From positions 1 through 56,172 of the forward strand of contig CAIYID010000043.1 of assembly GCA_903926205.1 (NCBI GenBank): 56,172 nucleotides of DNA, written 5' to 3'. Positions 32,801 to 40,939 of the stretch are shown here, piece after piece. The position numbers and the translations under genes were made by a program. Positions within the stretch are counted from its first letter, which is position 1. Each line of letters starts with the position of its first letter. This DNA is from an uncultured Bdellovibrionales bacterium. Lineage in GTDB: Bacteria > Bdellovibrionota > Bdellovibrionia > Bdellovibrionales > Bdellovibrionaceae. The notes beneath the pieces are model-generated. The model was given only the letters and a program-made list of their open reading frames with translations, was not told where the DNA came from and searched no databases.

Positions 32801-33943
32801 ATGAACGCAAAAAAGAAAACAAAATCCAAACAGGATTTGATTGAGTCAACAATGACCGCATTGGGTTCAGAGGACCCAACGGAATTATTTAACTCAATGA
32901 TTTCTTCTGCTGAAGACTCAGAGTCCTCTGAGCTTGAGGGCACTTCGGTGTTATTAGCGCCCTCTGAACTTGAGGGGACCTCCGTATTATCAGCACCTTC
33001 AGAGCATGAAGGCACTTCGGTGTTACCGAATACCTCTTATGCCGCAGAAATAGCGAGCGCTTCAGAATTTTCGGATTCCGCCAAATCTTTAGAAGCACCT
33101 GACTCTGTTGAATCAGCTGAGTTGCTAGAAAATTCCGCTCTTTCATCACTGGGAGACCAGCCAACTGCAGTGATCGGATTTGATCCAGAGAATGAAGATC
33201 TCCGTCTTGATCGTGAATCCGAAACAACTCTTGTTGCAGGAATTGGCCGTCGCTCAGAGGTGACTGTCGAAGAAAAAGTATCTTTTGGTCGAGCTCGCCC
33301 AAGCACTCGCACCTTGGGTTCTTCTACAGCCTTGGAGAGCGATGCACGCATCAATCAGGCTGAAAATCTTCGTATTTCTCAAGAACGGCTTTTGGATTTA
33401 GAAAAAGAATTAGAAAAATTACGTGAGGAGAACGAGCAATTCGCTTCCGCGAATGCGGCAGCGAAAGAACAAATTTTTGAACTCAGCCAAAAGGCGGAGC
33501 ATTTAGCGCAAGAGCTTTCTCAAAATTCGCAACAGTATCAGTCTGAAATTCAAATTTATCGGGATAGCGTGTCTTTGAAAGAGGTTGAACTCATTAAGTC
33601 ACGCACTAAAATCGACGAGCTCGAAACTCGACTACGTCAGGACCTGAGAAAAATCCGCGTGCGTGAGCGTGAACTGGAAAATCGTCTTGAGCTGACCCGC
33701 ATGGAAAAAGAGGCATTGTTGAGCGCGAAGGACGATGCGATACTAGATTTGAAGCGAAAACTGGAACAATCGAGCCACGAGGTCGAGGGTTATCGCCAAC
33801 GCGTGAGTGATTTGAATTCGCGAATTGAAACTAATAATGATCAATTTGCTCGAACAGTGAGGACTCTGCGTTTAGCGTTAACAAATCTTGAGGTGAGTGA
33901 TTCCGTTGGAGCGATGGGACCAATCTTAAAAAAAGCAGAGTAA
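32801..33943 (+). CDS. Coiled-coil protein with threonine-motif repeats (possible FHA ligand)
   Basis: A 380-residue cytoplasmic protein. The N-terminal 180 residues are acidic and probably disordered, rich in Ser, Glu and Ala. They hold three back-to-back 12-residue units (SELEGTSVLLAP and variants, residues 43-78), then PTAVIGFD (T121) and ETTLVAG (T141/T142). Residues from about 185 to 365 form a long coiled coil. No enzyme domain was found. The T-S-V-L and ETT sites resemble kinase-target and FHA-binding sequences (as in GarA), and an FHA-GGDEF gene lies 2.5 kb downstream. The gene is followed 3 bp later by a phosphoesterase gene. Confidence 0.75.
   Translation: MNAKKKTKSKQDLIESTMTALGSEDPTELFNSMISSAEDSESSELEGTSVLLAPSELEGTSVLSAPSEHEGTSVLPNTSYAAEIASASEFSDSAKSLEAPDSVESAELLENSALSSLGDQPTAVIGFDPENEDLRLDRESETTLVAGIGRRSEVTVEEKVSFGRARPSTRTLGSSTALESDARINQAENLRISQERLLDLEKELEKLREENEQFASANAAAKEQIFELSQKAEHLAQELSQNSQQYQSEIQIYRDSVSLKEVELIKSRTKIDELETRLRQDLRKIRVRERELENRLELTRMEKEALLSAKDDAILDLKRKLEQSSHEVEGYRQRVSDLNSRIETNNDQFARTVRTLRLALTNLEVSDSVGAMGPILKKAE
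32927..33034 (+). repeat. Three tandem 36-bp repeats encoding the EGTSVL units
   Basis: Three in-frame 36-bp units encode residues 43-54, 55-66 and 67-78 of the coiled-coil protein. Each centres on EGTSVL (Thr48, Thr60, Thr72). The units differ at many synonymous or third positions (for example GGCACTTCGGTGTTA against GGGACCTCCGTATTA), so the peptide rather than the DNA seems to have been kept. Confidence 0.85.
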
Positions 33944-33946
33944 AGC

Positions 33947-35089
33947 ATGGATGCAACCACCAACAGTGAGGCTTCTGCGACAGAAAATAGTTCGTCGCCC
34001 ACTCCGGTTATCAAAAAAATCAAAATAGTTATTAGTGATTTGCATTTAGGAAAAGGCCGAACCGTTTTTGGTGGTGGCACGAACTCGCTCGAAGAATTTT
34101 ATTATAGTGAGCGGCTGGTGGAGTTTTTCCAGTATTACAGCTCAGGACAGTTCAAAGATTTTGAAGTTGAATTGATTATCAACGGGGATTTTTTTAATTT
34201 TTTGCAGGTGGACTTTCGAGGGCACTTTCTGACTGTTTTTACCGAGGGAGTTTGTCTGGAAGTCATGAAATCCATTGTCGAAGGACATCGCAAGGTTTTC
34301 GAAGCGATGAAAACTTTTGCGGCTCGACCAGGCTGTAGTATCACTTATATCGTAGGAAATCACGACATGGCCATGCTCTGGCCTGCTTGCCGAGAATATT
34401 TGAACCAAACAATTGATGCCAATATTCGTTTCAAAAATATCGTGTATTTTTTTGATGGAGTGCATATTGAGCACGGCCATATGCATGAAGCGGCCAATCG
34501 AATGGACCCCCGCCGATTTTTTCTCAAAAAAGATTTGGCCGAGCCGATTCTTAATTTACCTTTTGGTTCACATTTTTTTGTCGAACTGGTTTTGAAGATC
34601 AAACAGAAGTATCCTTTTGTCGATAAGATTAGACCTTTTTCTCGTATGGTACGTTGGATTTTTCTCAATGAAACCGCCATGGCAATTTCTGGTTTCTTTC
34701 AATTAATTAAGTATTTTTTGAAGACAACTTTTTTAAAAGACCCCCGTCGACAGGTCTCCTTCAAAAGACTTTTTCAAATCATTGTAGAGAGTGCTATTTT
34801 TCCTGACTTGGGTGAGTCTGCACACAAGATTTTGGCTGATGAGAGAGTCAATATGGTCATTTTTGGCCATACTCATGTTTATCAGTACCGGCAGTGGGGT
34901 CAGGAAAAGGAATATTTTAACACAGGAACTTGGACAGAATTGACCAGTTTGGACATTGTGTCTTTAGGCAAAATCACAAAACTCACTTATGTTCTTTTAG
35001 AGTATCCTGAAAAGGGCGGACGTCCGCGGGGACGCTTAAAAGAGTGGCGAGGTTTTCACCGCATTGAGGAAGATGTTGCCGTTTCGTAA
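33947..35089 (+). CDS. Calcineurin-like metallophosphoesterase
   Basis: A 380-residue metallophosphoesterase with all metal-binding motifs in order: VISDLHLG, NGDFFNF, GNHDMAM, a histidine in IEHGHMHE, and GHTHVYQ. The fold resembles UDP-2,3-diacylglucosamine hydrolase (LpxH), but the enzyme is longer, with a hydrophobic-basic insertion near residues 190-270 that may touch the membrane. Substrate is therefore uncertain: lipid A precursor or another phosphodiester. It begins 3 bp after the coiled-coil gene stop, so the two are almost certainly one transcript. Confidence 0.88.
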   Translation: MDATTNSEASATENSSSPTPVIKKIKIVISDLHLGKGRTVFGGGTNSLEEFYYSERLVEFFQYYSSGQFKDFEVELIINGDFFNFLQVDFRGHFLTVFTEGVCLEVMKSIVEGHRKVFEAMKTFAARPGCSITYIVGNHDMAMLWPACREYLNQTIDANIRFKNIVYFFDGVHIEHGHMHEAANRMDPRRFFLKKDLAEPILNLPFGSHFFVELVLKIKQKYPFVDKIRPFSRMVRWIFLNETAMAISGFFQLIKYFLKTTFLKDPRRQVSFKRLFQIIVESAIFPDLGESAHKILADERVNMVIFGHTHVYQYRQWGQEKEYFNTGTWTELTSLDIVSLGKITKLTYVLLEYPEKGGRPRGRLKEWRGFHRIEEDVAVS

Positions 35090-35130
35090 TTCTCGGTTCA
35101 TAAAGAGGGAATGACGAAGGGGACTTACTC

Positions 35131-36363
35131 ATGCCAACGATGAAATTGATTTCTCATTCTATTGAACATTCTGAAACTCATTTAACCAAAGCCAAAACAG
35201 GCTTGGATCTGTTTTTAAAACGACAAGACATTGGATTTTCACAACTGCCACAAAGAAAAAAACTTTGGAGTGATTCTTTTGAATTAGGAAGAAAAATTCG
35301 CCAGGAATTCACTGATCTAGTCGTGATTGGAATTGGTGGAAGTTCCTTGGGTGTGCGAGTCATTGCTGAAATTTTTCAAACTCCGCAATCCACACATCGT
35401 TTGCATTTTTGTGACAATGTCGATGCTTCAGAATTTCGTCGGCTGCTAACAGCTCTACCAGACTTATCAAAAACAGCTTGGTTAGCGATTTCCAAATCTG
35501 GAAATACCATTGAGACAATGATGGCCACAGATTTAGCACATCAAATCTATCAACGTCAGGGTTTGCGTTTCTTTGATCATTTTTTCGCTGTTTCAGAGCT
35601 AAAATCGAGTCCCTTGTTTGATTTGGCCAAAGCCAATCAACGACCATGCTTAGAAATTCCTCTCGATGTGGGGGGGCGTTTTTCCGTGCTCTCTCCGGTT
35701 GGAATGTTACCAGCGGCTTTTTTAGGATTGGATCCAGAGCAATTCCGCCTAGGTGCGGAAGCGGCTTTGCAAAATAAGGACTTAATCACTCAAGTGGTGG
35801 CGCAGACTCTTCAAAGTTTTGAGCGGCAAGAGTGGATTTCTCTTTTTTGGTATTACTGTTCTTGGATGAAAAATTTCGGTGGCTGGACTCAGCAACTTTG
35901 GGCGGAGTCTTTAGGTAAAAAATCAGATTTGAAAAATCAGCAGGCACCTCGTGCCAGCACTCCAGTTTCTGCCATTGGAGCTTGTGATCAGCATTCGATT
36001 TTGCAGCAGGTGATGGAAGGCTCTCGTGATAAATTTGTCATTTTTACGCGAGTGAAATCGGCGGAAGAATCAGATTTAATTCTCAGCAAGTCTTTATTTC
36101 CGATTCATGAATATTTGCAAGGACGAGGTTTGGGCGATTTACTCAGCGCCGAAGCTCTCGCGACTTCGCAAGCCTTGACTCAGGTCGGGGTTTCAAATTT
36201 GGTGATCGAGGTCAAAGACCTTTCTGCTAAAACAGTTGGCGAACTGTTTATGTTTTGGCAATTGGTGGTTGCGGGTTTAGGTCAATGTCTGGAGATCAAC
36301 GCGTTTGATCAACCCGGAGTGGAACTAGGCAAGAGACTGGCTCGACAGATTCTTCAATCCTAA
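35131..36363 (+). CDS. pgi: Glucose-6-phosphate isomerase
   Basis: A 410-residue sugar isomerase of the PGI family, shorter than the enterobacterial enzyme (about 550) as in many other bacteria. Signature parts are VIGIGGSSLGVRV, the sugar-phosphate loop AISKSGNTIET, GGRFSVLSPVGMLP and the catalytic base region near QQVMEGSRDKF. It interconverts glucose- and fructose-6-phosphate in the cytoplasm. GGGG stands about 8 bases before the ATG. The start lies 41 bp after the phosphoesterase gene and the FHA-GGDEF gene follows 39 bp after its end, suggesting one transcription unit. Confidence 0.95.
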   Translation: MPTMKLISHSIEHSETHLTKAKTGLDLFLKRQDIGFSQLPQRKKLWSDSFELGRKIRQEFTDLVVIGIGGSSLGVRVIAEIFQTPQSTHRLHFCDNVDASEFRRLLTALPDLSKTAWLAISKSGNTIETMMATDLAHQIYQRQGLRFFDHFFAVSELKSSPLFDLAKANQRPCLEIPLDVGGRFSVLSPVGMLPAAFLGLDPEQFRLGAEAALQNKDLITQVVAQTLQSFERQEWISLFWYYCSWMKNFGGWTQQLWAESLGKKSDLKNQQAPRASTPVSAIGACDQHSILQQVMEGSRDKFVIFTRVKSAEESDLILSKSLFPIHEYLQGRGLGDLLSAEALATSQALTQVGVSNLVIEVKDLSAKTVGELFMFWQLVVAGLGQCLEINAFDQPGVELGKRLARQILQS

Positions 36364-36402
36364 CATTGTCATCGTGGTCTTTCCTTATCTATAATTTGTG
36401 AT

Positions 36403-37323
36403 ATGTCTAATGGTGAAGATGTTTCGGAAAAAACGAGTATTATAACAGGAGATACCTTTAGTGGTAATCTCAAGCAAGCCGAGCAAACTCCAGCGGCTTT
36501 TGTTGTTCAGATTGGCCCTCAGGGCTACGTTGGTAAACAGTTTTCACTCACTGGTAGTGAGTATATCATTGGGCGAAATCCAGAGAGTTCTATTTTTATC
36601 GATGATAAAAGTGTCAGCCGCAGCCATGCTCGTGTGATGGTGGTGGGCACTGAAGTGACAATTCAAGATTTGGGGTCTTCCAATAAGACAACAATCAATA
36701 ATACCATTCTAACTCCCATGACGGTGCATTGTTTAAAGAATAACGATCAAGTGAAGTGCGGAAATGTGATTTTGAAATACTATGCCCTTGGTAGTCTGGA
36801 TGCTGCGACAAATAAGCAGCTCAATGAAAAATCTGAAAAAGATGCGATGACTTCAGCCTATAATAAAGGGGCGTTGCTCGAGCGTGGACCTGAAGCCATC
36901 AAAAGAGCAGAATTTTTAAAAGAGAATTTAAGCATCATTGTGTTCGATATCGATTTCTTTAAAAAGATCAATGATACTTACGGCCACCCAGCTGGTGATA
37001 GCGTGCTTCGGGAATTGGGTGGTATTGTCACTAAGAAGTTGATTCGCGCGAATGATTATTTTGCTCGTTACGGGGGAGAAGAATTTGTTTTGATTCTTTC
37101 TGGTGCGCCTCAAAAAAATGCGGAAGAGGTCGCAGAACGTGTTCGATCTACCATTGAGAGCAATGAATTTAATTTTGAAGGCAAAAAAATTTCTGTTACA
37201 GTGTCCCTTGGCGTTGCTACGCGCAAAGATGAAACACAGTGGAACTCTCTTTTTGAGCGCGCAGATAAAGCACTGTATCAATCAAAACAAAACGGACGAA
37301 ACAAAGTCACTGTTGCACCTTAA
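36403..37323 (+). CDS. FHA-domain diguanylate cyclase (DgcB-like)
   Basis: A 306-residue cytoplasmic protein. The N-terminal tail reads EKTSIITGDTF (T11, T16). An FHA domain follows (about 35-128; IIGRNPESSIFIDDKSVSRSHA), then a GGDEF domain with active site YGGEEF (224-228) and an inhibitory c-di-GMP site R215-A-N-D218 correctly placed 5 residues ahead. It should make c-di-GMP. The arrangement equals Bdellovibrio DgcB, needed for prey invasion, whose FHA domain is reported to bind its own phosphorylated N-terminal tail. Orthology is likely but not proven here. Confidence 0.9.
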   Translation: MSNGEDVSEKTSIITGDTFSGNLKQAEQTPAAFVVQIGPQGYVGKQFSLTGSEYIIGRNPESSIFIDDKSVSRSHARVMVVGTEVTIQDLGSSNKTTINNTILTPMTVHCLKNNDQVKCGNVILKYYALGSLDAATNKQLNEKSEKDAMTSAYNKGALLERGPEAIKRAEFLKENLSIIVFDIDFFKKINDTYGHPAGDSVLRELGGIVTKKLIRANDYFARYGGEEFVLILSGAPQKNAEEVAERVRSTIESNEFNFEGKKISVTVSLGVATRKDETQWNSLFERADKALYQSKQNGRNKVTVAP

Positions 37324-37616
37324 CTATATCTCTACGGCAAGTTAGCAAATTTGACTGATTTTCTTGTTTATCTTTCTTCTTGAATTTTTGCGAGAAACCA
37401 TCGATGCATAAGAAAATCTAATGCATAAAATCAAAAATAATTTCAAGTACTTAGTGCCATTTTGCATCTAAAGTAAGCATTCACATTGGCCTCTGCATTG
37501 CAGTGATAATTCACAAGAAGAGTAGTGGAGGTTAAGAAGTTATTTTATGCGACTTGAGTCCGACGTCAGAGAAAAAGTTACAAAAGTTTAACCGAAATTC
37601 GACAGGGGTGTTTCCA
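37324..37616. other. Intergenic region ahead of the ECF sigma operon
   Basis: 293 bp without a supported gene. It must hold the promoter of the sigma operon; a TGATAAT at about 37503-37509 is the best -10-like sequence, without a convincing -35. I could not recognise an ECF-type autoregulatory promoter or a terminator for the preceding gene. Confidence 0.5.
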
Positions 37617-38237
37617 ATGAAAGACAAGTTTGAAAGTAACACAGATCTAGAACTCGTTGATCTTGTGAAGACAGGAGACAGAAAGGCTTTTTCAACTTTG
37701 GTACGGCGTCATCAAAAAGCAGCATTGCGTTTAAGCCTGAGATTTATGAAAGATCTTGATGCGGCAGAGGATGTGACTCAAGAAGCTTTCATTAAGGCCT
37801 ATGAACGAATTGCATCTTTCGAAGGAAGAGCCAGTTTCAAAAGTTGGCTTTTTCAAATTGCTGTGAACACAGCAAAAAATAAACTCCGCGAACGTCGAGA
37901 CACTTCGGATATCATGGATATGCAATTGGGAGTGTCTGCTGTGGCGGAAGCAACTCTTGTGCATAGCTCTGTGGCAAATTTGTTACATAAATTTGTTGAG
38001 GAGTTGCCACCTCGTCAGCGCACGGCTCTCGTTTTAAGAGTCTATGAAGATCTTAGCTTTAAAGAGATCGCAGATATTATGGAGTGTCCTTACGACACCG
38101 CAAAGGCAAACTATCGTCATGCCCTGATGAAGCTCAAAACTGACCTCGAGGAGCATCAGGACTTAAAAAAATGGAGTGAAGAGGTTGGAGGATTTGTCAT
38201 GGAAATGACTCGCAAGGTTGCGGAGGCTGAATCATGA
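37617..38237 (+). CDS. ECF-type RNA polymerase sigma factor
   Basis: A 206-residue sigma-70-family factor with regions 2 and 4 only. Region 2 contains RFMKDLDAAEDVTQEAFIKAYERI and the promoter-melting stretch FKSWLFQIAVNTAKNKLRERR. Region 4 is LPPRQRTALVLRVYEDLSFKEIADIMECPYDTAKANYRHALMKLK in pattern, with its helix-turn-helix. The ATG at 37617 has AGGGG 8 bases upstream; an in-frame TTG at 37554 lacks one. It overlaps by 4 bases (ATGA) a single-pass membrane protein that is probably its anti-sigma factor. Confidence 0.93.
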   Translation: MKDKFESNTDLELVDLVKTGDRKAFSTLVRRHQKAALRLSLRFMKDLDAAEDVTQEAFIKAYERIASFEGRASFKSWLFQIAVNTAKNKLRERRDTSDIMDMQLGVSAVAEATLVHSSVANLLHKFVEELPPRQRTALVLRVYEDLSFKEIADIMECPYDTAKANYRHALMKLKTDLEEHQDLKKWSEEVGGFVMEMTRKVAEAES

Positions 38238-38740
38238 ATGATGAGAAAAAGGCTCCCCCAGATTCCAGTAAAAAGAATTGGTGGATGGAGATTGACCACC
38301 AGTCAGATGTCGAGAATCTAGAGGGCTCTAAAGAAGCTAAGGACCTATTACTGGAGTTTGATGATGTGGAGGTTCCAGAGGATGATGAGTTTTTCAATCG
38401 CCTTCATAGTAAGATTATGATCGGTGTCGAAATGACCACACAGAAAAAGGATGGACGGACTTTTTGGCAGAAAAACCAAAAGATTGTCCGAGGATTTACG
38501 GCCGCTGCCATAGTCTTGTCTGTCCTTTTAGTGAGTCTTGAGACTCAGCAGATTCATCTAGCGTCCGATGCGACAGATCAGGTTTTATCCGATGCCGTTT
38601 CAAGATCTCCAGATATTCAAGAAACAGTTTTGGTTTATGAAAACAAAGATGACTTTTTTGTAGACCTAGCTCAGGAAAGCCTCGATCATTTATCTGTGGA
38701 CCGCTTACAAGGTCTTATCGGGTCGCAGGTGAATGATTAA
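38234..38740 (+). CDS. Putative membrane anti-sigma factor
   Basis: A 168-residue protein with an acidic cytoplasmic N-terminal half (to about residue 88), one transmembrane helix (IVRGFTAAAIVLSVLLVSL) and a periplasmic tail of about 60 residues. The position, overlapping the sigma gene, and the topology are those of an anti-sigma factor. The usual zinc-binding H-x3-C-x2-C motif of that class is absent, since the protein has no cysteine. It would be a zinc-free or divergent type. The role is inferred from context. Confidence 0.7.
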   Translation: MNDEKKAPPDSSKKNWWMEIDHQSDVENLEGSKEAKDLLLEFDDVEVPEDDEFFNRLHSKIMIGVEMTTQKKDGRTFWQKNQKIVRGFTAAAIVLSVLLVSLETQQIHLASDATDQVLSDAVSRSPDIQETVLVYENKDDFFVDLAQESLDHLSVDRLQGLIGSQVND

Positions 38741-38743
38741 ATA

Positions 38744-38771
38744 AGAGCCAGTCGCTATCTCGATTGGTTCT
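38744..38771 (+). other. Stable hairpin between anti-sigma and periplasmic genes
   Basis: AGAGCCAGTCG (38744-38754) pairs with CGATTGGTTCT (38761-38771), 11 bp including two G-U pairs, around a 6-base loop. No T run follows (A7 comes next), so it is not a typical terminator. It could stabilise the upstream mRNA or set different expression of the third operon gene. Confidence 0.55.
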
Positions 38772-38812
38772 AAAAAAATCTCTTCCGGTGGCCCCGAACG
38801 GTCGGAGCTGGC

Positions 38813-39307
38813 GTGAATTTTTTAAATTTTCTTTTAAGTTTCATGATGATGGGATGGGCGCAAAGTCCTTCCGCAAAGCATTCAAGTCGTATTGAGGATC
38901 TTTTTATCTGGAAAATTTCTGAAGAGCTGAAGCTCTCCGTAAAAGAGGAAAAATCTGTTTCGGAGCTAATCTCTCAGCTTAATCAGCGAAAAAGTTTGGC
39001 CAACGAAAAAATCGATGGAATCATTCAGAAACTCGCGGCTGTTGAATCTGAAAAAGAGCAGAGAAAGTACCTAAAAGAATACCGAACTGCGTTAGTGGAT
39101 TATAATAAGATTTCAACGGATGAGGTCGACAAAGTCCAAAAGCTTTTGTCCTCAGAAAAAACAGCGAAGTATTTTGTGTTAAAATCAGATTTATCTAAAA
39201 AAATTCGTAACTTATTGGCCGTCCCAGAGCGAGCCCATGAACATAGTCTTGACCGAGTCAAAGTCGACAAACCCAGTATGGGCGATCCAAAAATCATCGA
39301 AGAGTAA
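38813..39307 (+). CDS. Secreted helical protein in the ECF operon (CpxP/ZraP-like in style)
   Basis: A 164-residue protein starting at GTG 38813, supported by GGAG 6 bases before it. The N-terminus (MNFLNFLLSFMMMGWAQSPS) is a signal-like hydrophobic stretch. The rest is charged and helical (EELKLSVKEEKSVSELISQL onward), similar in layout to periplasmic stress sensors such as CpxP or ZraP, though their LTxxQ motif was not seen. It is the third gene after the sigma and anti-sigma genes and may sense envelope stress or be the regulated product. Function is inferred from context. Confidence 0.65.
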   Translation: MNFLNFLLSFMMMGWAQSPSAKHSSRIEDLFIWKISEELKLSVKEEKSVSELISQLNQRKSLANEKIDGIIQKLAAVESEKEQRKYLKEYRTALVDYNKISTDEVDKVQKLLSSEKTAKYFVLKSDLSKKIRNLLAVPERAHEHSLDRVKVDKPSMGDPKIIEE

Positions 39308-39457
39308 AGAGAACGGCTTAGACGGATAAGTTTTTTTTATAGCTACCAGTAATTTTCAAACTGAAGCTTTGCGGTAAAACACAAGTTTTTTCGAAAAGAG
39401 TTGTCCTACATAATTTCTGCGACTTGAATGTGCAAACAATCACGGAGGGGGAATTAA

Positions 39458-40135
39458 ATGTTTAAGACTTTATTAATAGTAGGTATGGCGATTGTCAGTT
39501 TGCAGGCAATGGCTTTAAGTTATGACAAAAATGTTCCAGCAAATATTAAGTCACAAATGGAAGCTGATTTGGGTTTTATGAATGGAATCCAAGGCTCAAG
39601 TCAAACACCTTTGCACAAAGAAATTTTTGGCCAGGTTTCAGGAGCTGCTTACAAAAAGTTTTTTGAATCACACATCGTAGAAGTCGGTATGAATTCTTGT
39701 GGAAATGGAATGGCTGTTGCTTGCGTGATTCCATTTATGAATGAAAATAAAATGTGGCTCACTCAAAATTTTGTGAAATTCAGTCATCCGCAGATTGCTC
39801 GCTTGATGGTGGTTTATCATGAATCACGTCATGCCGAAGGTAACAATGGCAATTGGCCACACGACGACTGTCCAACTCCTTTCCTTGATGACAACGGAAA
39901 AGATATGGCAAGCATTTGGACAGGCTCTAAATTAGAAGGCCAGCCCGCTTGCGATTCAACAGCTTACGGCTCTTATGGCTCGTCGACTATTTTGTTAAAA
40001 AATGTGGCGAAGTTTTGCAGCAATTGCGGCGATAAAGTAAAAATGGACGCTGATATGTATGCAACAGACCAATTGGGTCGTATTGATGATGCTAAAGTAA
40101 AAAAATCAATGCTTGCTGATTTTGATGCGAAATAA
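39458..40135 (+). CDS. Secreted HExxH protein, paralogue A
   Basis: A 225-residue protein with a signal peptide (MFKTLLIVGMAIVSLQAMA). The zinc-peptidase-type motif YHESRHAEG (H121-H125) is followed by NWPHDDCP, whose H135 is a candidate third ligand. Six cysteines (81, 89, 138, 165, 187, 190) include CSNC near the C-terminus. A GSYGSSTILLKN block is shared almost exactly with paralogue B at 40940. AGGGGG precedes the ATG. It is predicted to be a periplasmic or secreted metallopeptidase, but I do not recognise a named family, and activity is inferred only from HExxH. Confidence 0.75.
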   Translation: MFKTLLIVGMAIVSLQAMALSYDKNVPANIKSQMEADLGFMNGIQGSSQTPLHKEIFGQVSGAAYKKFFESHIVEVGMNSCGNGMAVACVIPFMNENKMWLTQNFVKFSHPQIARLMVVYHESRHAEGNNGNWPHDDCPTPFLDDNGKDMASIWTGSKLEGQPACDSTAYGSYGSSTILLKNVAKFCSNCGDKVKMDADMYATDQLGRIDDAKVKKSMLADFDAK

Positions 40136-40844
40136 CTCAGTAGTATTAAAAATCCTATTTTTCACTGGAGTGCTCCTATTAGGGGCACTTCTTTTTTTTA
40201 AGTACTCCCATCGAGGGACGTCCACCAATGCGGTTGAAAAAAACGAAGTAGCAGTTTCCTTGAAAGACAATAAGTCTGAAGTCCAACCACTCACGATATT
40301 GTCGGAACCCAAAGAGGTTGAAAAAGCCCCTGCTCAATTTAATTCAGAGGAACAGCGAAAATGGGGAATGATTCAAGAGATCATGAAATCAAAAAATGAC
40401 AATGATCCTCGTCTAGATAAAGAGTTTCGAGACATGACCCTTGCTTTTCATGCTGAGCTTTTTCATCAGTATCAAACTTTACCCATGGAAAGCCGAAATG
40501 AGAGAGGTCTTATTGCTTTTTTGATTGCCAGAGATATTAAAAATTCGCAAGACATGGAGTTCTTGAAATCTATCTATAATGAAAAACCATGCATGAGTTT
40601 GAATGATTGCACCACTACCTCTGAGAGTGATCCGCATTTGGCAGGTATAGATCAAACCTCGGTGAACTACCCACAATTGGCAGCGCTTTACCAAATCGAA
40701 AAGCAGCTCAATTCAGGAAATAAAATTTTTGAATCTAATGATTTTAAAGATCAACTTCGACAGGTTTTAGCTCATGCCTCCCAATTCCCGGTCCCAATGG
40801 TGCAAAAAAAGGCCGATGCGATCAAAGCGGCTCATCCTCTCTGA
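40125..40844 (+). CDS. Single-pass membrane protein between the two HESRH paralogues
   Basis: A 239-residue protein. The ATG at 40125 lies inside the end of paralogue A (11-base overlap), so translation is probably coupled. One N-terminal transmembrane segment (VVLKILFFTGVLLLGALLFF) is followed by a variable linker and then a helical domain from about residue 75 with a possible disulphide (PCMSLNDC). No lipobox is seen, so it is anchored rather than a lipoprotein, with the domain in the periplasm. No family was recognised. Sitting between two predicted peptidases, it could be a partner or inhibitor; that is only a positional guess. Confidence 0.65.
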   Translation: MRNNSVVLKILFFTGVLLLGALLFFKYSHRGTSTNAVEKNEVAVSLKDNKSEVQPLTILSEPKEVEKAPAQFNSEEQRKWGMIQEIMKSKNDNDPRLDKEFRDMTLAFHAELFHQYQTLPMESRNERGLIAFLIARDIKNSQDMEFLKSIYNEKPCMSLNDCTTTSESDPHLAGIDQTSVNYPQLAALYQIEKQLNSGNKIFESNDFKDQLRQVLAHASQFPVPMVQKKADAIKAAHPL

Positions 40845-40857
40845 AATAAATTCACAG

Positions 40858-40903
40858 ACTGTCTAAAAAATAACAGGCGAAATTAGTTTCTTGTTCAAGT
40901 ATT
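40858..40903 (+). repeat. Conserved leader element, copy 2
   Basis: Matches the element at 6311 in 26 of its first 27 bases (the difference is GTCTAA here, GTATAA there). The later AGTATT at 40898 is at the same spacing. It begins 14 bp after the stop of the membrane protein gene and ends about 36 bp before the start of paralogue B, which would give that gene its own signal. Confidence 0.6.
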
Positions 40904-40939
40904 CTCTGTTCCACACCTCCTGTTGTGGATGAGGAATTA

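Noticed and set aside
32889-33302. 137-residue minus-strand frame inside the coiled-coil gene
   Set aside because: It is antisense to a gene with clear peptide-level repeat conservation, has no ribosome-binding site, and looks like a by-product of repetitive codons.
38744-38771. Hairpin as terminator after the anti-sigma gene
   Set aside because: The stem is good but the following bases are A7, not T, on the plus strand; it is kept as a hairpin of unknown role.
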